Below are positions 9,772 to 22,062 of a DNA stretch of 64,000 nt, one piece after another. Made by a program: the position numbers and the translations under genes. How positions within the stretch are numbered: the first letter of the stretch is position 1; each line of letters starts with the position of its first letter. The stretch spans positions 34,004 to 98,003 of the forward strand of contig SXHN01000033.1 of the NCBI GenBank assembly GCA_005773635.1, read 5' to 3'. Source of the stretch: Actinomycetota bacterium. GTDB lineage: Bacteria > Actinomycetota > Acidimicrobiia > IMCC26256 > PALSA-610. The notes below the pieces were generated by a model. The model was not told the DNA's origin, made no database searches, and saw only the letters and a program-made list of their open reading frames with translations.

Positions 9772-10422
9772 GTGCCAACCTCAAAGAATGCTCAAAATCC
9801 ACCGCGGGCAGTGGTGCGCATCGGTCCATCCTGGATACAGGTTGTTGCACTCGCCATTGCCGTTGCGTTCGTGAGTTCCGCCATGGTGTACTACCTCGAA
9901 AATCGCACGGAGGCTCCGAACGCCGCCGATATCGGATTCATCGATGATATGAATCTGCACCATCAGCAGGCGATTTCGATGTCGTTTGCATATGCCCGGC
10001 GGGCGCAGGGTGGCCAAATACGAAACACCGCTGAAGAAATCATCACCAACCAAGCCGGCGACCTGCGAACTATGGGCCAACTACGCGGAAACTGGGATGA
10101 AGGCGATGGGAACGAAGCAGGCACTGTCATGGCGTGGATGGGCATGCAACGGCCACTCCAAGAGATGCCAGGATTCGCGAGCGAATCCGATGTTGCAAAG
10201 CTGGCAACGCTGCAAGGTCGAGCACTCGACGACCACTTCACGACGCTGATGATTCGCCACCATCTCGGCGGAATCCATATGGCCGAAGCTGGCGCACAAC
10301 GCGCAGGCATTGCGAAAGTGAAGGCGTTCGCCCGCGGGATCGCGCTACTTCAGGACCAAGAAATCGAAGAAATTAATATTTGGCGAGCCAGCGCCAATCT
10401 CGAAAGAATTACAAGCCTGTAA
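9772..10422 (+). CDS. DUF305 domain protein, membrane-anchored, probable metal binding
   Basis: A 216-residue protein with GTG start. A single hydrophobic segment (about residues 22-42, IQVVALAIAVAFVSSAMVYYL) anchors it with the C-terminal part outside. The DUF305 four-helix domain shows the conserved HHQQAISMS near residue 63 and a second HHLGGIHMAEAG near 163; these His/Met pairs are the family's likely metal ligands. DUF305 proteins often sit beside copper-handling genes, and here a CopC-CopD fusion and a YcnI-like gene follow on the same strand. A role in copper or silver binding at the cell surface is inferred. Confidence 0.85.
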   Translation: MPTSKNAQNPPRAVVRIGPSWIQVVALAIAVAFVSSAMVYYLENRTEAPNAADIGFIDDMNLHHQQAISMSFAYARRAQGGQIRNTAEEIITNQAGDLRTMGQLRGNWDEGDGNEAGTVMAWMGMQRPLQEMPGFASESDVAKLATLQGRALDDHFTTLMIRHHLGGIHMAEAGAQRAGIAKVKAFARGIALLQDQEIEEINIWRASANLERITSL

Positions 10423-10440
10423 GCCCGCCAGGCCGCCCAA

Positions 10441-10458
10441 CGTCGGCTGACACCGACG
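10441..10458 (+). promoter_or_regulatory. Hairpin between the DUF305 and CopCD genes
   Basis: CGTCGG and CCGACG form a 6-bp stem with a 6-nt loop. An A-run (10477-10483) follows, not a T-run, so it is not a classic terminator on the plus strand. It could be an mRNA processing or regulatory element, or chance. Confidence 0.25.
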
Positions 10459-10497
10459 CAGAGCCGACCGGGCGACAAAAAAACTTAGGAACTAACC

Positions 10498-12201
10498 GTG
10501 GCAAACCAACGACTGACTGATGTGCACCGCTGCAACGCCACTTGCTCTCAATGGTCGAAGCGGTCGGCGCAGATACTGGTTGCGTTCAGCCTCGCGATCA
10601 TGGCGCTCATCGGGTTCGCAAGCCCGAGCTCCGCACATGCGGTATTGGAATCGTCGAGCCCTGCGGCCAATTCCACCGTCGCAGCGGCGCCCGAGCAAAT
10701 AGTCCTGCAATTCAATGGCGAAGTGAAATTCTCCGCTCAGCAACCGCGCCTCCTCGATAGCCAAGCGGTTGGGATCACCACGGGCACCGCGACCTTGAGT
10801 GACGCGGGGAAACGCATCACGATTCCTATACCAAAACTCAAAGTCGGCACTTACACCGTCGTCTGGCGAGTTCTCAGCACCGATGGTCACCCACTTCCGG
10901 GATCGTTGGTATTCAATGTCGGATCGCCGAGTACGACCAACCATGTCGGACACATCAGCGGAGAGTCCACCTCGAAGGCCGTCGGCATCTTCATGGGAGT
11001 GCTGCGCACGATCGGCTTCGCTGCATTCACGACCGCGGTGGGCTCACTGTTGTTCGTAGCGGTCTGCGTACCCCACCTCGCGGGCACGCGCCGCGCCCAA
11101 ATGTTGACCGCGTTGTCGTTGTTCGTGCTCGGTCTAGCCGCGATCGCCCAGTGTTTCGGACTCCACCCGTTCACCAACGGCGGCAGCGTCGGCGACATCG
11201 CGAGCTTCAAGCATTTCCGAGATTCTCTCGAACTCGACCACGGCAAGGCCTTGGTTATTCGCTTCGGCCTCGCACTTGTCGGAATACTGCTGTTCTCACG
11301 CCATCGCCTCCGCGGAAAACGGTTGCTCGGGCTCCTGTTGGTTGGCACTTGGGTTGCAGGTCTCGCGGCGACGTTTGCCTATATCGGCCATCCCCGCAGC
11401 GGTCGGTGGCAGACCCTCGCAATACTGCTCGATGGTGTGCACCTTGTCGCGGCCTCGGCCTGGGTTGGTGGACTTTTCGCGCTCATCGTGTTGGTGCTGA
11501 TTGACAAGTCATCAACCGAGCATCACGCCGCCGCAGTGAAATTCGGCAAAATCGCGGCGACATCGGTTGTTGTTGTCGTACTCACGGGATCAATACAAGC
11601 CATTCGACAGATGACTTCGATCACTGATTTTTGGCAAGAAACCTACGGAAGGCTGCTCGGCGTGAAGCTCATAGCGGTCGGCCTCATCTTGTTGGTTGCT
11701 GCCCGCAGCCGTTGGCTTACCAAGGGCGAAGACTCCGACCCCAAACAACTGCGCAGGATGGTCGCGCTTGAAACTGTCGGGGTTACCGTCGTGATTTCGC
11801 TCACTGCACTTCTGGTGAACAGCCCTCCGCCGCAAGATACCAAGACACTGCGATATCGGACGCAAGTAGTCAGGCCAACCGCGACGGCGATGGTGACTGC
11901 CGAAGGGTTCACATTCCGCGCGGCGATCGACCCGAATGCCATGGGGGCCACGACCCTCACCCTCACGGTGGAATCAGCACCGGGAGTCCGTGCAGATCTT
12001 TTCGAACTCAACGCGACGCTGCAACCCGTAAAAACTGGCATCGACATTCCGCCAATTGAAGTTTCTCTGGTTGGCGACAATGGAAAATACATTTCGCAAG
12101 GTCTCACCATCCCAACCCCGGGCACGTGGACGCTCGCGTTGCGTGCGCTCACCGGACCGATAACTCAATTTGAAACGTCCACCACGCTCAACATCGGTTG
12201 A
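10498..12201 (+). CDS. CopC-CopD fusion copper transport protein
   Basis: A 567-residue protein. A signal peptide (about residues 20-46) ends at SPSSAHA; cleavage before His would leave the mature N-terminal His that ligates copper in CopC. The CopC beta-sandwich follows (about 46-145, SSPAANSTV and RVLSTDGHPLPGS, whose His is the other conserved ligand), then a CopD membrane domain of about eight helices (about 165-440) with VHLVAASAWVGG, the CopD heme/copper-site-like motif. A C-terminal extracytoplasmic domain of about 120 residues ends the protein, as in YcnJ/YobA fusions. Such proteins import copper across the membrane. GTG start; the YcnI-like gene follows by 23 bp. Confidence 0.92.
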   Translation: MANQRLTDVHRCNATCSQWSKRSAQILVAFSLAIMALIGFASPSSAHAVLESSSPAANSTVAAAPEQIVLQFNGEVKFSAQQPRLLDSQAVGITTGTATLSDAGKRITIPIPKLKVGTYTVVWRVLSTDGHPLPGSLVFNVGSPSTTNHVGHISGESTSKAVGIFMGVLRTIGFAAFTTAVGSLLFVAVCVPHLAGTRRAQMLTALSLFVLGLAAIAQCFGLHPFTNGGSVGDIASFKHFRDSLELDHGKALVIRFGLALVGILLFSRHRLRGKRLLGLLLVGTWVAGLAATFAYIGHPRSGRWQTLAILLDGVHLVAASAWVGGLFALIVLVLIDKSSTEHHAAAVKFGKIAATSVVVVVLTGSIQAIRQMTSITDFWQETYGRLLGVKLIAVGLILLVAARSRWLTKGEDSDPKQLRRMVALETVGVTVVISLTALLVNSPPPQDTKTLRYRTQVVRPTATAMVTAEGFTFRAAIDPNAMGATTLTLTVESAPGVRADLFELNATLQPVKTGIDIPPIEVSLVGDNGKYISQGLTIPTPGTWTLALRALTGPITQFETSTTLNIG

Positions 12202-12224
12202 GCTGAACCACCGAAGGAATAATT

Positions 12225-12992
12225 GTGAAACGAACGCTCACCATGTTGGGTGTAACCGCCGCTGTTGTGGTTGTCACCGCCATTCCGGCTTCATCCCACG
12301 TCGAGTTCCAACCATCGAGTGCGACCGTAGGCGCGACAAGCGAGCTCACACTCTTCGTCGAAGATGAGAAGTCTGACGCGGGCACAACGAAGGTCGAATT
12401 GTTCTTTCCGACCGACCAGAAGCTCACAGTGGCTGCAGCCGAGGCGCCCGATGGCTGGGAGGTCACCGCGCAGGGTGGCTCGATCGGTGGCGACGCGACC
12501 GGTCTCACTTGGACCGGTCCTGCCATCGCTGGCAACGTCAACGTGTCACTGACGCTCGGCCCATTGCCGACTGCCATAGGCCCGCTGCAATTCAGCGTCG
12601 TACAGACCTATGACAACGATGAGGTCGATCGGTGGATCGGAGCCGCTGGGGCCGGTAACCCAGGGCCAGTCCTGCAGCTCCTCGCGCCGGGCGCGACCAC
12701 AACGACCGGCACAGACGAACACGGCGGGGGTAGCCACCACGGCGGGGGCAGCCACCATGGCGGGTCTGAAACAACTGTCGCCGATCACCACGGAGGAAAT
12801 TCCGGCCACGAAGGTGGTTCACACGACAACGAAACAACCACCTCGGCCGCACCGACAGCGACTACGGCTACCGCTGCAACCCCCAAAGATGATGACAGCA
12901 GCGCAGCTCCAGCGATCATTGGAGTAATTGCCGCCGCACTCATACTCGGCGGCGGACTCTTCTTCGCAGCCAAATCCCGCAACAAGCAATAG
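12225..12992 (+). CDS. YcnI-like (DUF1775) copper-binding membrane-anchored protein
   Basis: GTG start with a good ribosome site (GAAGGAATAATT). The 255-residue protein has a signal peptide ending at IPASSHVEF, so the mature chain begins with the His-Val-Glu that binds Cu(II) in YcnI family members. The DUF1775 domain covers about residues 25-155. A low-complexity His/Gly/Ser linker follows (repeated GGGSHH, then DHHGGNSGHEGG, about 168-203), then a C-terminal membrane helix (about 228-248) and a short basic tail. The His-rich linker is an extra metal-binding tether not needed by the core domain. It acts with the upstream CopCD. Confidence 0.88.
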   Translation: MKRTLTMLGVTAAVVVVTAIPASSHVEFQPSSATVGATSELTLFVEDEKSDAGTTKVELFFPTDQKLTVAAAEAPDGWEVTAQGGSIGGDATGLTWTGPAIAGNVNVSLTLGPLPTAIGPLQFSVVQTYDNDEVDRWIGAAGAGNPGPVLQLLAPGATTTTGTDEHGGGSHHGGGSHHGGSETTVADHHGGNSGHEGGSHDNETTTSAAPTATTATAATPKDDDSSAAPAIIGVIAAALILGGGLFFAAKSRNKQ

Positions 12993-13002
12993 CCGCCGAG
13001 TG

Positions 13003-13395
13003 CTATGCGCCCGCGACCTCGAGGCGAGTCACCGCTCTTGCCAACGCGGCTTTCGCGTCCACATCGTCGGCGTTGTTCGAAAGGGCTGCTTCTGCGTTGC
13101 GTTTCGCCATCGTCGCGCGATCCACATCGATGTCGGCTGCGAGTTCTGCGACATCACTGAGGATTACGACCTTGGCTCCGTCAACCTGCACGAACCCACC
13201 ATGACACGCGATCTTCAGCTCCGAGGAATCTGTACCGAGCACGCGTACCGGCCAAGTCTGGAGTGCAGCAAGAAATGGGGCGTGCCCGGGTTCGAACCCG
13301 ATGTCGCCCCCGCCGATGGTGCGCGCTGAAACATAGCTCGCCTCGCCCTCATACAAGACCTTCTCGGGCGACACGAGTTGCACCGTGAACGGCAT
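13003..13395 (-). CDS. atpC: F1Fo ATP synthase epsilon subunit
   Basis: 130 residues. The N-terminal beta-sandwich (FTVQLVSPEKVLYEGEA, about 1-85) contacts gamma and the c-ring and the C-terminal helical hairpin (about 90-130, MAKRNAEAALSNN) can inhibit ATP hydrolysis. Last gene of the atp operon, 51 bp after atpD. Confidence 0.96.
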   Translation of the reverse strand: MPFTVQLVSPEKVLYEGEASYVSARTIGGGDIGFEPGHAPFLAALQTWPVRVLGTDSSELKIACHGGFVQVDGAKVVILSDVAELAADIDVDRATMAKRNAEAALSNNADDVDAKAALARAVTRLEVAGA

Positions 13396-13446
13396 GGCCT
13401 TACGCCCACTCGCCGGCGCTCGCGCCGCGAGAAGCGGTCATCCCAA

Positions 13447-15821
<2,375 letters not shown>

Positions 15822-15830
15822 GCGTCGTCC

Positions 15831-17432
15831 CTAGACCGTCATGCCGTCTTCGAGGCTGTCCGCGGCAGCACCGTCGTAGCCCGCCGATGTCGCAGCCTTC
15901 AGCGCGGCATCATTGGCAGCGTCACCGCTCACGAACCGGCTCTTGAACTCCGATACAGCAGCCGTCATCGTGGAATCGTCCATCGCACCCGATGTACGAA
16001 TCGCAGCGATCAACTCCGAACGCTGCGAGCGCATGAACTCAAGAAGTTCGGCTTCGAATCGACGAACATCCGAGACGTTGACGTCATCGAGGTAGCCCTT
16101 GGTGCCAGCAAAGATCGAAACAACCTGTTCTTCCATTGGCATAGGCGAGTTGAGGTTCTGCTTCAGCAATTCCACCAACCGGTACCCGCGCTCAAGCTGG
16201 CTCTTCGATACGGCATCGAGCTCGGAACCAAACGTTGCGAATGCTTCGAGTTCACGAAACTGGGCAAGGTCGAGCTTCAACGTGCCGGCGACCGACTTCA
16301 TCGCTTTGGTCTGGGCCGCGCCGCCGACTCGGCTCACCGAAATACCTACATCGACTGCTGGACGCACGCCGGATTTGAACAAATCGTCTTGCAAGTAGAT
16401 CTGGCCGTCGGTGATCGAGATCACATTCGTGGGGATGTAAGCAGATACGTCGCCCGCTTTGGTCTCGATGACTGGCAGCGCGGTGAGAGAACCCGCACCA
16501 AGATCATCGCTGAGCTTGGCGGCGCGCTCAAGAAGACGGGAGTGGAGGTAGAACACGTCGCCGGGGTACGCCTCACGGCCCGGTGGGCGACGCAGCAGCA
16601 ATGCCATCTGCCGGTAGGCCTCAGCTTGCTTCGAGAGGTCGTCATAGACCACAAGCGCGGCTTCGCCGTTTTCCATCCAGTACTGCCCCATCGCACAACC
16701 TGCGTAGGGTGCGAGGTATTTGAAGACGGCTTCGACGCCCGCCGGCGCGTTGACGACCACGGTGTATTCCATCGCGCCGTGCTTTTCGAGCGTGGCCACG
16801 GTTGTTGCGACGGTCGACGCTTTCTGACCAATCGCTACATAAATGCACTTCACGCCCTGGCCCTTTTGGTTCAGGATCGTGTCGATAGCGACGGTCGTCT
16901 TGCCAGTTTTACGGTCACCGATGATCAACTGACGCTGGCCACGGCCTACTGGCGTCATTGCGTCAATGGCTTTGATTCCGCTCTGCAACGGCTCGTGCAC
17001 TGGCTTGCGACCGACGATTCCCGGCGCCTGGATTTCCATCCGGCGATCGATCGCACCCGTGATGGGGCCTTTGCCATCAATCGGGTTGCCGAGGCCGTCG
17101 ACGACCCGGCCCAGCATGACGTCACCGACTGGCACCGACAAGATACGACCGGTGGCTTTGACGAGACCGCCTTCTTCGATCGAGTCTGCGGCACCAAGAA
17201 CAACCGCGCCAATCGCGTCTTCGTCAAGGTTCAGCGCAAGACCGAGCTTGCCGCCCTCGAACTCCAAGAGTTCGTTGACTGCTGCGTTGGGAAGCCCTTG
17301 CACACGAGCAACGCCGTCGGCGACCTCGAGAACACGCCCGACCTGTTCTTTTTCGGTGACAGGTTGATAACTGTTGACGTGCTTTTGCAACGCCGCGGCA
17401 ATGTCGCCTGCGTTGATGGTGAGTTCAGCCAT
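15831..17432 (-). CDS. atpA: F1Fo ATP synthase alpha subunit
   Basis: 533 residues, the non-catalytic nucleotide-binding subunit. Walker [15 protein letters not shown] (about 170) and [11 protein letters not shown] are present, with the arginine-finger region [20 protein letters not shown]. The actinobacterial C-terminal extension (about 20-25 residues past the core) is present. Its ATG overlaps the atpH stop by one base. Confidence 0.98.
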   Translation of the reverse strand: MAELTINAGDIAAALQKHVNSYQPVTEKEQVGRVLEVADGVARVQGLPNAAVNELLEFEGGKLGLALNLDEDAIGAVVLGAADSIEEGGLVKATGRILSVPVGDVMLGRVVDGLGNPIDGKGPITGAIDRRMEIQAPGIVGRKPVHEPLQSGIKAIDAMTPVGRGQRQLIIGDRKTGKTTVAIDTILNQKGQGVKCIYVAIGQKASTVATTVATLEKHGAMEYTVVVNAPAGVEAVFKYLAPYAGCAMGQYWMENGEAALVVYDDLSKQAEAYRQMALLLRRPPGREAYPGDVFYLHSRLLERAAKLSDDLGAGSLTALPVIETKAGDVSAYIPTNVISITDGQIYLQDDLFKSGVRPAVDVGISVSRVGGAAQTKAMKSVAGTLKLDLAQFRELEAFATFGSELDAVSKSQLERGYRLVELLKQNLNSPMPMEEQVVSIFAGTKGYLDDVNVSDVRRFEAELLEFMRSQRSELIAAIRTSGAMDDSTMTAAVSEFKSRFVSGDAANDAALKAATSAGYDGAAADSLEDGMTV

Positions 17433-17962
17433 CAGATGGAATCCTTCAGTTGGTCCAAACGGTGTCGGACGGTGCCGTCGATCACGGTGTCACCAACGCG
17501 AGCGACCAGCCCACCCAACACGCTGGCGTCGACGATGACCTTCACTTCTACTTGCTTGCCTGTTGCTCGCGACAGCGACGCCGCGAGTTGTGCGATTTGA
17601 ACATCAGTAAGCGCTACCGCGGACCGGACCTCAGCCACTTCGTGGCTGCGAGCCTCGGCCGCTAATGCAATAAACCGATCGACAATCGCTGGGAGGTCGT
17701 TAGCGCGGCCAATGCTCACGATGAAACCAACCACCGCGGTGGTCACCGAGAGCGCTTTGCCACCCAACAAATCGTCAGCAAGCGCGAGCCGCCGCTCGGC
17801 TGGCGAAGCCGTATCCGTCAGAGCCGAGCGCAACCCGTCGTTGCCTTCGAACACCCGAGCAAATCGAAACAGTTCGTCTTCGACCTCTGCGACATAACCT
17901 TCGACCGCAACGATCTCCCGAATCGCTTTGGCGTACGCATCGATGCGTGAATCGGCACTCAT
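17432..17962 (-). CDS. atpH: F1Fo ATP synthase delta subunit
   Basis: 176 residues, linking the top of the F1 head to the b stalk. The C-terminal motif [19 protein letters not shown] is the delta/OSCP signature. A GTG-ATG pair offers starts at 17965 or 17962; the ATG has AGGA about 8 nt upstream. Unlike mycobacteria, where delta is fused behind b, it is a free protein here. Confidence 0.95.
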   Translation of the reverse strand: MSADSRIDAYAKAIREIVAVEGYVAEVEDELFRFARVFEGNDGLRSALTDTASPAERRLALADDLLGGKALSVTTAVVGFIVSIGRANDLPAIVDRFIALAAEARSHEVAEVRSAVALTDVQIAQLAASLSRATGKQVEVKVIVDASVLGGLVARVGDTVIDGTVRHRLDQLKDSI

Positions 17963-17971
17963 CACTAGGTC

Positions 17972-18763
17972 CTAGTTGTTTCCGACAGTGTTGATGTAAC
18001 TGTCGATGAGCTGCTGCTGCGTGGCGACGTCGAGATTCTTCTCGACGATCTTGCCGGCCAAATCGACCGACATCGTCGCGACCTGCTGGCTGAGGTCGGC
18101 CATCGCACGCTCGCTGGCCAGTCGCACTTCTTCGTTGGCGCGGGCGCGCACTTCGGCCGCGTCGGCTTCAGCTCGAGCGATGAGGTCCTTGCGCACTCCA
18201 TCGGCACTTTGGCGAGCTTCATCGATGATGCGGTTCGCTTCGCTTTGCGCATCAGCAAGCTTGGCGCGGTAGTCGGCCAATTCAGCGTTCGCTGATGTCT
18301 TGGCTGCTTCGGCCGCATCAAGGTCGCCCTTGATCTTTTCGCTGCGTGCAGTCATGGTCTTCTTCATGGCCGGGATGCCAACCTTGACAACCACGATCAT
18401 CACGAGCAGCCATGCGATACCGCCCCAAAAGACTTCACTCAGCTTGGGAATGATCGGGCTCTCAGAGGAAAAACAGTCTTCGAGTTTCTTCGACTGTTCT
18501 TCGGCGGACGGCGCCTCAAGCACTTCGAGGATCTTTTCCGCCTCTTTGCACTCGCCAATTTCATGCACTTCGACGGGAGTTCCGTTGATCTCTAACGAGA
18601 CCGTTTCGTGGCCGTCGCCGTGATCTCCGCCAGACTCTTTCGCACCCTCTTCGGACGCTTCAGTCTTGTTTCCGGTTTCTGCCGCGAAGGCACCTGAGAC
18701 GGGAAACGCGAAGATAGGCATGGCGATCAGCACGCCAGCAGCAATTTTGTGTCGGAGGCGCAT
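17972..18763 (-). CDS. atpF: F1Fo ATP synthase b subunit with N-terminal extracytoplasmic domain
   Basis: 263 residues, about 90-100 longer than usual b subunits. The start (ATG 18763) has a strong AAGGGAAGGA ribosome site. Residues 1-27 look like a cleavable signal peptide (basic MRLRHK, hydrophobic core, SGAFA|AET). Residues 28-108 are a charged, exported segment with Cys72 and Cys97 flanking a predicted helical hairpin. The true membrane anchor is at about 111-131 (IAWLLVMIVVVKVGIPA), followed by the cytoplasmic Ala/Glu/Arg-rich coiled coil (about 140-255). Core identity is certain from synteny and the coiled coil; the exported head is unusual. Confidence 0.93.
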   Translation of the reverse strand: MRLRHKIAAGVLIAMPIFAFPVSGAFAAETGNKTEASEEGAKESGGDHGDGHETVSLEINGTPVEVHEIGECKEAEKILEVLEAPSAEEQSKKLEDCFSSESPIIPKLSEVFWGGIAWLLVMIVVVKVGIPAMKKTMTARSEKIKGDLDAAEAAKTSANAELADYRAKLADAQSEANRIIDEARQSADGVRKDLIARAEADAAEVRARANEEVRLASERAMADLSQQVATMSVDLAGKIVEKNLDVATQQQLIDSYINTVGNN

Positions 18764-18794
18764 GACGCGTCCTTCCCTTCCTAACAACGTCGGA

Positions 18795-19049
<255 letters not shown>

Positions 19050-19088
19050 TTAGTAGAAAGGTAACTGCGGTGGTTTGGATGTTGCGAT

Positions 19089-19889
19089 TTAGTGCTCGTC
19101 ACTTGCCGATTCGCCAATGAACACGGCGGTCAACGTGGTGAAGATGTATGCCTGCAGAACAGCGACGAGAAGTTCGAACACCGTCATGAAGATGAGCATG
19201 AGAAATGGCAGCGGAGCAATGATTGCTTGGTACGCGTGCCATTTGTCGTTATCAATTGATGTCGCCAGCTCATGGGTCATCAACGCGAAGACTGCCAGGA
19301 GCACGTGCCCGGCAACCATGTTGGCGAAGAGCCGCACCGTGAGCGAAAACGGTCGCACCAAGAACTTGGAGACCAATTCAATCGGGAACACCAAGAGGTA
19401 CAAGGGTTTCGGCACGCCCGGCGGCAAGCAAGCTTTGAAGACGTAGAGCGGGCCTTGGTGTTTGAACCCGACCGCGATGAAAATGACCCAGGTGATGAGC
19501 GACAGCAACATCGGGATTGCGATGCGCGACGTTGCGGGGAACTGCACGAACGGAACCGTGCTCCAGATGTTGATGAAGAAGATGAAAAAGAACGTGCCGG
19601 TCAGGAACGGCGCCCACGACTTGCCGTAACCGTGCGGGTGGTCGCCAATGACGGGCACTGCGATTTGTTCTTCGATGGCTTCGTAGCCGAACTCAGCGAA
19701 GTTTTGGAGCCCGGTCGGCACCAACGCCTTTTTGCGGGCGCCTCCGAAAAACACAAGGATGCAAATGACGGTGCTAACGAGCGCCATAATCGCGGTTTTG
19801 TTGATCTCGTAAAACGTGTCGCCAAAGGCGATGCTCTTCCATTGGAAGAGCTCTGAGATTCCGTGGGGGAACAGCGCGGCGATGGTCAC
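19089..19889 (-). CDS. atpB: F1Fo ATP synthase a subunit
   Basis: 266 residues with five to six membrane helices. SLTVRLFANMVAGHVLL contains the essential Arg that faces the c-ring; the C-terminal helix pair (ELLVAVLQAYIFTTLTAVFIGES) is conserved. GTG start overlapping the upstream AtpI-like gene by 4 bp. Confidence 0.97.
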   Translation of the reverse strand: MTIAALFPHGISELFQWKSIAFGDTFYEINKTAIMALVSTVICILVFFGGARKKALVPTGLQNFAEFGYEAIEEQIAVPVIGDHPHGYGKSWAPFLTGTFFFIFFINIWSTVPFVQFPATSRIAIPMLLSLITWVIFIAVGFKHQGPLYVFKACLPPGVPKPLYLLVFPIELVSKFLVRPFSLTVRLFANMVAGHVLLAVFALMTHELATSIDNDKWHAYQAIIAPLPFLMLIFMTVFELLVAVLQAYIFTTLTAVFIGESASDEH

Positions 19890-20329
19890 GCTTTCTCCTT
19901 TTCGGGCTTGAGGCCGGGATACGCCAACGTGAGGCTCACGTGACGGAGTTCAAGAAACAGCAACCCGAGGTGGGCCACAACGAGCACAATGCAGAACGTC
20001 GAGAAATGTACGGCGTCGAGTTGCTTGACGCCGATTCCAACGACAGTTATTACGCCAAGACGGACAATAAATCCGCCGAGTGCAGTAGCGGTGAGAGCTC
20101 CGGCGGATATTCGCGCCGCCCAGCCGAGCATTGCCGCGGAGGCGAGAAAGTTGCCAGCAACCACGACAAGCGCCACGAAAGCACCCAACGCTCCCGCCCC
20201 GCGGGCTGCAACAAATCCGGTGATCAGTGCCAATGGGGCCAGATATACAGCATGTTTTGCGAGATCGCGAGCAATTTCCATCTCGATGCGTTGCTCAGAA
20301 TTAGAGACGGGACCGAATGCGGTTTCCAT
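19886..20329 (-). CDS. AtpI-like membrane protein at head of atp operon
   Basis: 147 residues with four hydrophobic segments (about 28-45, 50-72, 78-100 and 108-130) and a short charged C-terminus. It sits where ATP synthase protein I (Rv1303 in M. tuberculosis) lies and overlaps atpB by 4 bp. AtpI-type proteins help assemble the c-ring and have low sequence conservation, so the call rests on topology and place. Confidence 0.6.
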   Translation of the reverse strand: METAFGPVSNSEQRIEMEIARDLAKHAVYLAPLALITGFVAARGAGALGAFVALVVVAGNFLASAAMLGWAARISAGALTATALGGFIVRLGVITVVGIGVKQLDAVHFSTFCIVLVVAHLGLLFLELRHVSLTLAYPGLKPEKEKA

Positions 20330-20331
20330 GG

Positions 20332-20706
20332 CTACCTACCCGCCGACTCGGGTAGAGATTCGGCCGAACGAGTAAACGCGTCAACGTCGAGCGGCGACTC
20401 GGCGATGTCGTACTTCGTCGCGCTGGCCGAATTGGAGTGCGTCGGCTGGTTCCACGGTTTCGGGGCATCGAGCACCGCCATCCGTGCTTGGTAGCGGTAA
20501 TACAGCGTCGCCGACGAGCCGAAAATGCCCAACGCGATGCCAGCTAAGAACAACGTGGGCGACCAGCCAGTTACTGAGTCTCCATAGCGTCCAAGGAGGC
20601 CAAACATCACCGGGCCGGAGGCAAACGTCATCGCTTGGCTGAACGCATCAGTTTCGCCCTGCACTCTCGTGCGGCTGCGCCGAGCTTGGCGATGCAACTT
20701 ACTCAC
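20332..20706 (-). CDS. AtpZ/AtpI-like small membrane protein
   Basis: 124 residues; basic N-terminus (MSKLHRQARRSR) and two membrane helices (about 28-45, 50-68) separated by a short loop with acidic residues, the layout of AtpZ family proteins, then a soluble polar tail of about 50 residues. It lies 2 bp before the AtpI-like gene, so the operon begins with two candidate assembly factors. Partner in c-ring assembly is inference. Confidence 0.5.
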   Translation of the reverse strand: MSKLHRQARRSRTRVQGETDAFSQAMTFASGPVMFGLLGRYGDSVTGWSPTLFLAGIALGIFGSSATLYYRYQARMAVLDAPKPWNQPTHSNSASATKYDIAESPLDVDAFTRSAESLPESAGR

Positions 20707-20847
20707 CTACGTTGGCCCCTCGTCCGGGTGCGGCTCCGTTGCGCACACCGCTTGTGAATTGATTCCCAATCTATCCGGGCTGGCGAAGACCGTGCCAACC
20801 CAGAGTCGAAAAATCCTCGCCCGAAGCGATTCCCGCAGCGCGCTGGG

Positions 20848-22044
20848 TTACTGGGCACTCGTCTCGTGGACCGGTGTGCTCAGAGCTTCGTCCGTCACAG
20901 GCTGCGAACTGGGGTGACGAGCCTGGCCTTTGCGGGCTCGCACGGTCCGGACTCCGGGATGCAGCATCACATAGAGCAACAACATGAGCGCTCCTGCGGC
21001 TACAGGCAGCAGGGCACCACCTCGTTTGGTATAGACCGGGAGTAGCGCAGCGCCCGATAGCAGCGCGGTCCAAGCCCAGAGAATCAGTACAGCTCTTCGC
21101 GGCCCGTGACCCATCTCCATGAGCCGATGATGCATGTGTTTGCGGTCAGCCGTTGACCAACCTTTGCCAGACAACACACGCCGAAAAAACGAAAAGACGG
21201 TGTCCGCAACTGGTACGCCCAAAATCACTAGCGGGATCAACAGGGGCGCGAAGAAAAAGAAGGCGTTGCCAAAGAATTTGCCCTCCGTCCGCCCCCCTAC
21301 GGTAATTGTGGGGACGGCCATCAGGAGCCCGAGAAACAGCGCTCCCCCGTCGCCCATAATGATCTTTGCGGGCGACCAATTGTGGGGAAGAAACCCAGCG
21401 CAAATGCCGACAGCGATGAGTGCCACCAACGGGGCGATGCTCGAGCCGTCGAGTTCGCCATACGACGAGAGCTGGCGCGCAAACAAATAAAACGCCATTC
21501 CCGCAATCATCACGATGCCAGCCGCCAAGCCGTCGAGACCGTCGATCAAATTGATCGCGTTCGCCATCAACACCACCCACAACACTGTTACCAACGGCGC
21601 GAGGTCGGATGACAACACGACTGTGTCAAGGTCACGAAAGTTGAAGGGCACCCGGAAGTAAAACATGGTCACGCCGAAGCGCGCCATCAAGCTCGCGGCC
21701 ACGACCATCCCGGCGATCTTGGCCGGCGGCGAAACATCGTTCACGTCATCGAGTAACCCGACAAGAAACATGACAGTGGCTCCGCAAATCACGCCGAGAG
21801 GTTCAGAACCACTTGAAAACACTGCATCGAATTGATACATACGACTTGCCACAAACATCGCGGCAAGAAACCCAAGGAATAACGCGATCCCGCCCACATC
21901 GGGAAGCGGCCGGGTGTGCACGTTCCGGCCGTTCGCGGGGCCGGGTTGTTTCACGATGCCAAAACGCGTCGCCAACTGGGTCACGATCGGGGTCGACGTA
22001 TAGGTCACACCAAACGCAACCGCCAGCACAAGCGCATAGTGCAT
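20848..22044 (-). CDS. wecA: WecA/Rfe-like polyprenyl-phosphate sugar-1-phosphate transferase
   Basis: 398 residues with about eleven membrane helices. The MraY/WecA superfamily motifs are clear: DDVNDVSPPAK (aspartate pair), NAINLIDGLDGLAAG and the cytoplasmic KHMHHRLMEMGHGPR histidine loop. It transfers a HexNAc-1-phosphate from UDP to a polyprenyl phosphate, the first step in linker or wall glycan synthesis (GlcNAc-1-P onto decaprenyl phosphate for the mycobacterial Rv1302 homologue). Location between glyA and atpI matches that actinobacterial arrangement. Confidence 0.92.
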   Translation of the reverse strand: MHYALVLAVAFGVTYTSTPIVTQLATRFGIVKQPGPANGRNVHTRPLPDVGGIALFLGFLAAMFVASRMYQFDAVFSSGSEPLGVICGATVMFLVGLLDDVNDVSPPAKIAGMVVAASLMARFGVTMFYFRVPFNFRDLDTVVLSSDLAPLVTVLWVVLMANAINLIDGLDGLAAGIVMIAGMAFYLFARQLSSYGELDGSSIAPLVALIAVGICAGFLPHNWSPAKIIMGDGGALFLGLLMAVPTITVGGRTEGKFFGNAFFFFAPLLIPLVILGVPVADTVFSFFRRVLSGKGWSTADRKHMHHRLMEMGHGPRRAVLILWAWTALLSGAALLPVYTKRGGALLPVAAGALMLLLYVMLHPGVRTVRARKGQARHPSSQPVTDEALSTPVHETSAQ

Positions 22045-22062
22045 GACGTAATTACGCTTCTG

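Noticed and set aside
13287..13300. T-loop-like palindrome CGGGTTCGAACCCG suggesting a tRNA
   Set aside because: It lies inside atpC (coding for GFEPG) and no acceptor, D or anticodon arm can be drawn.
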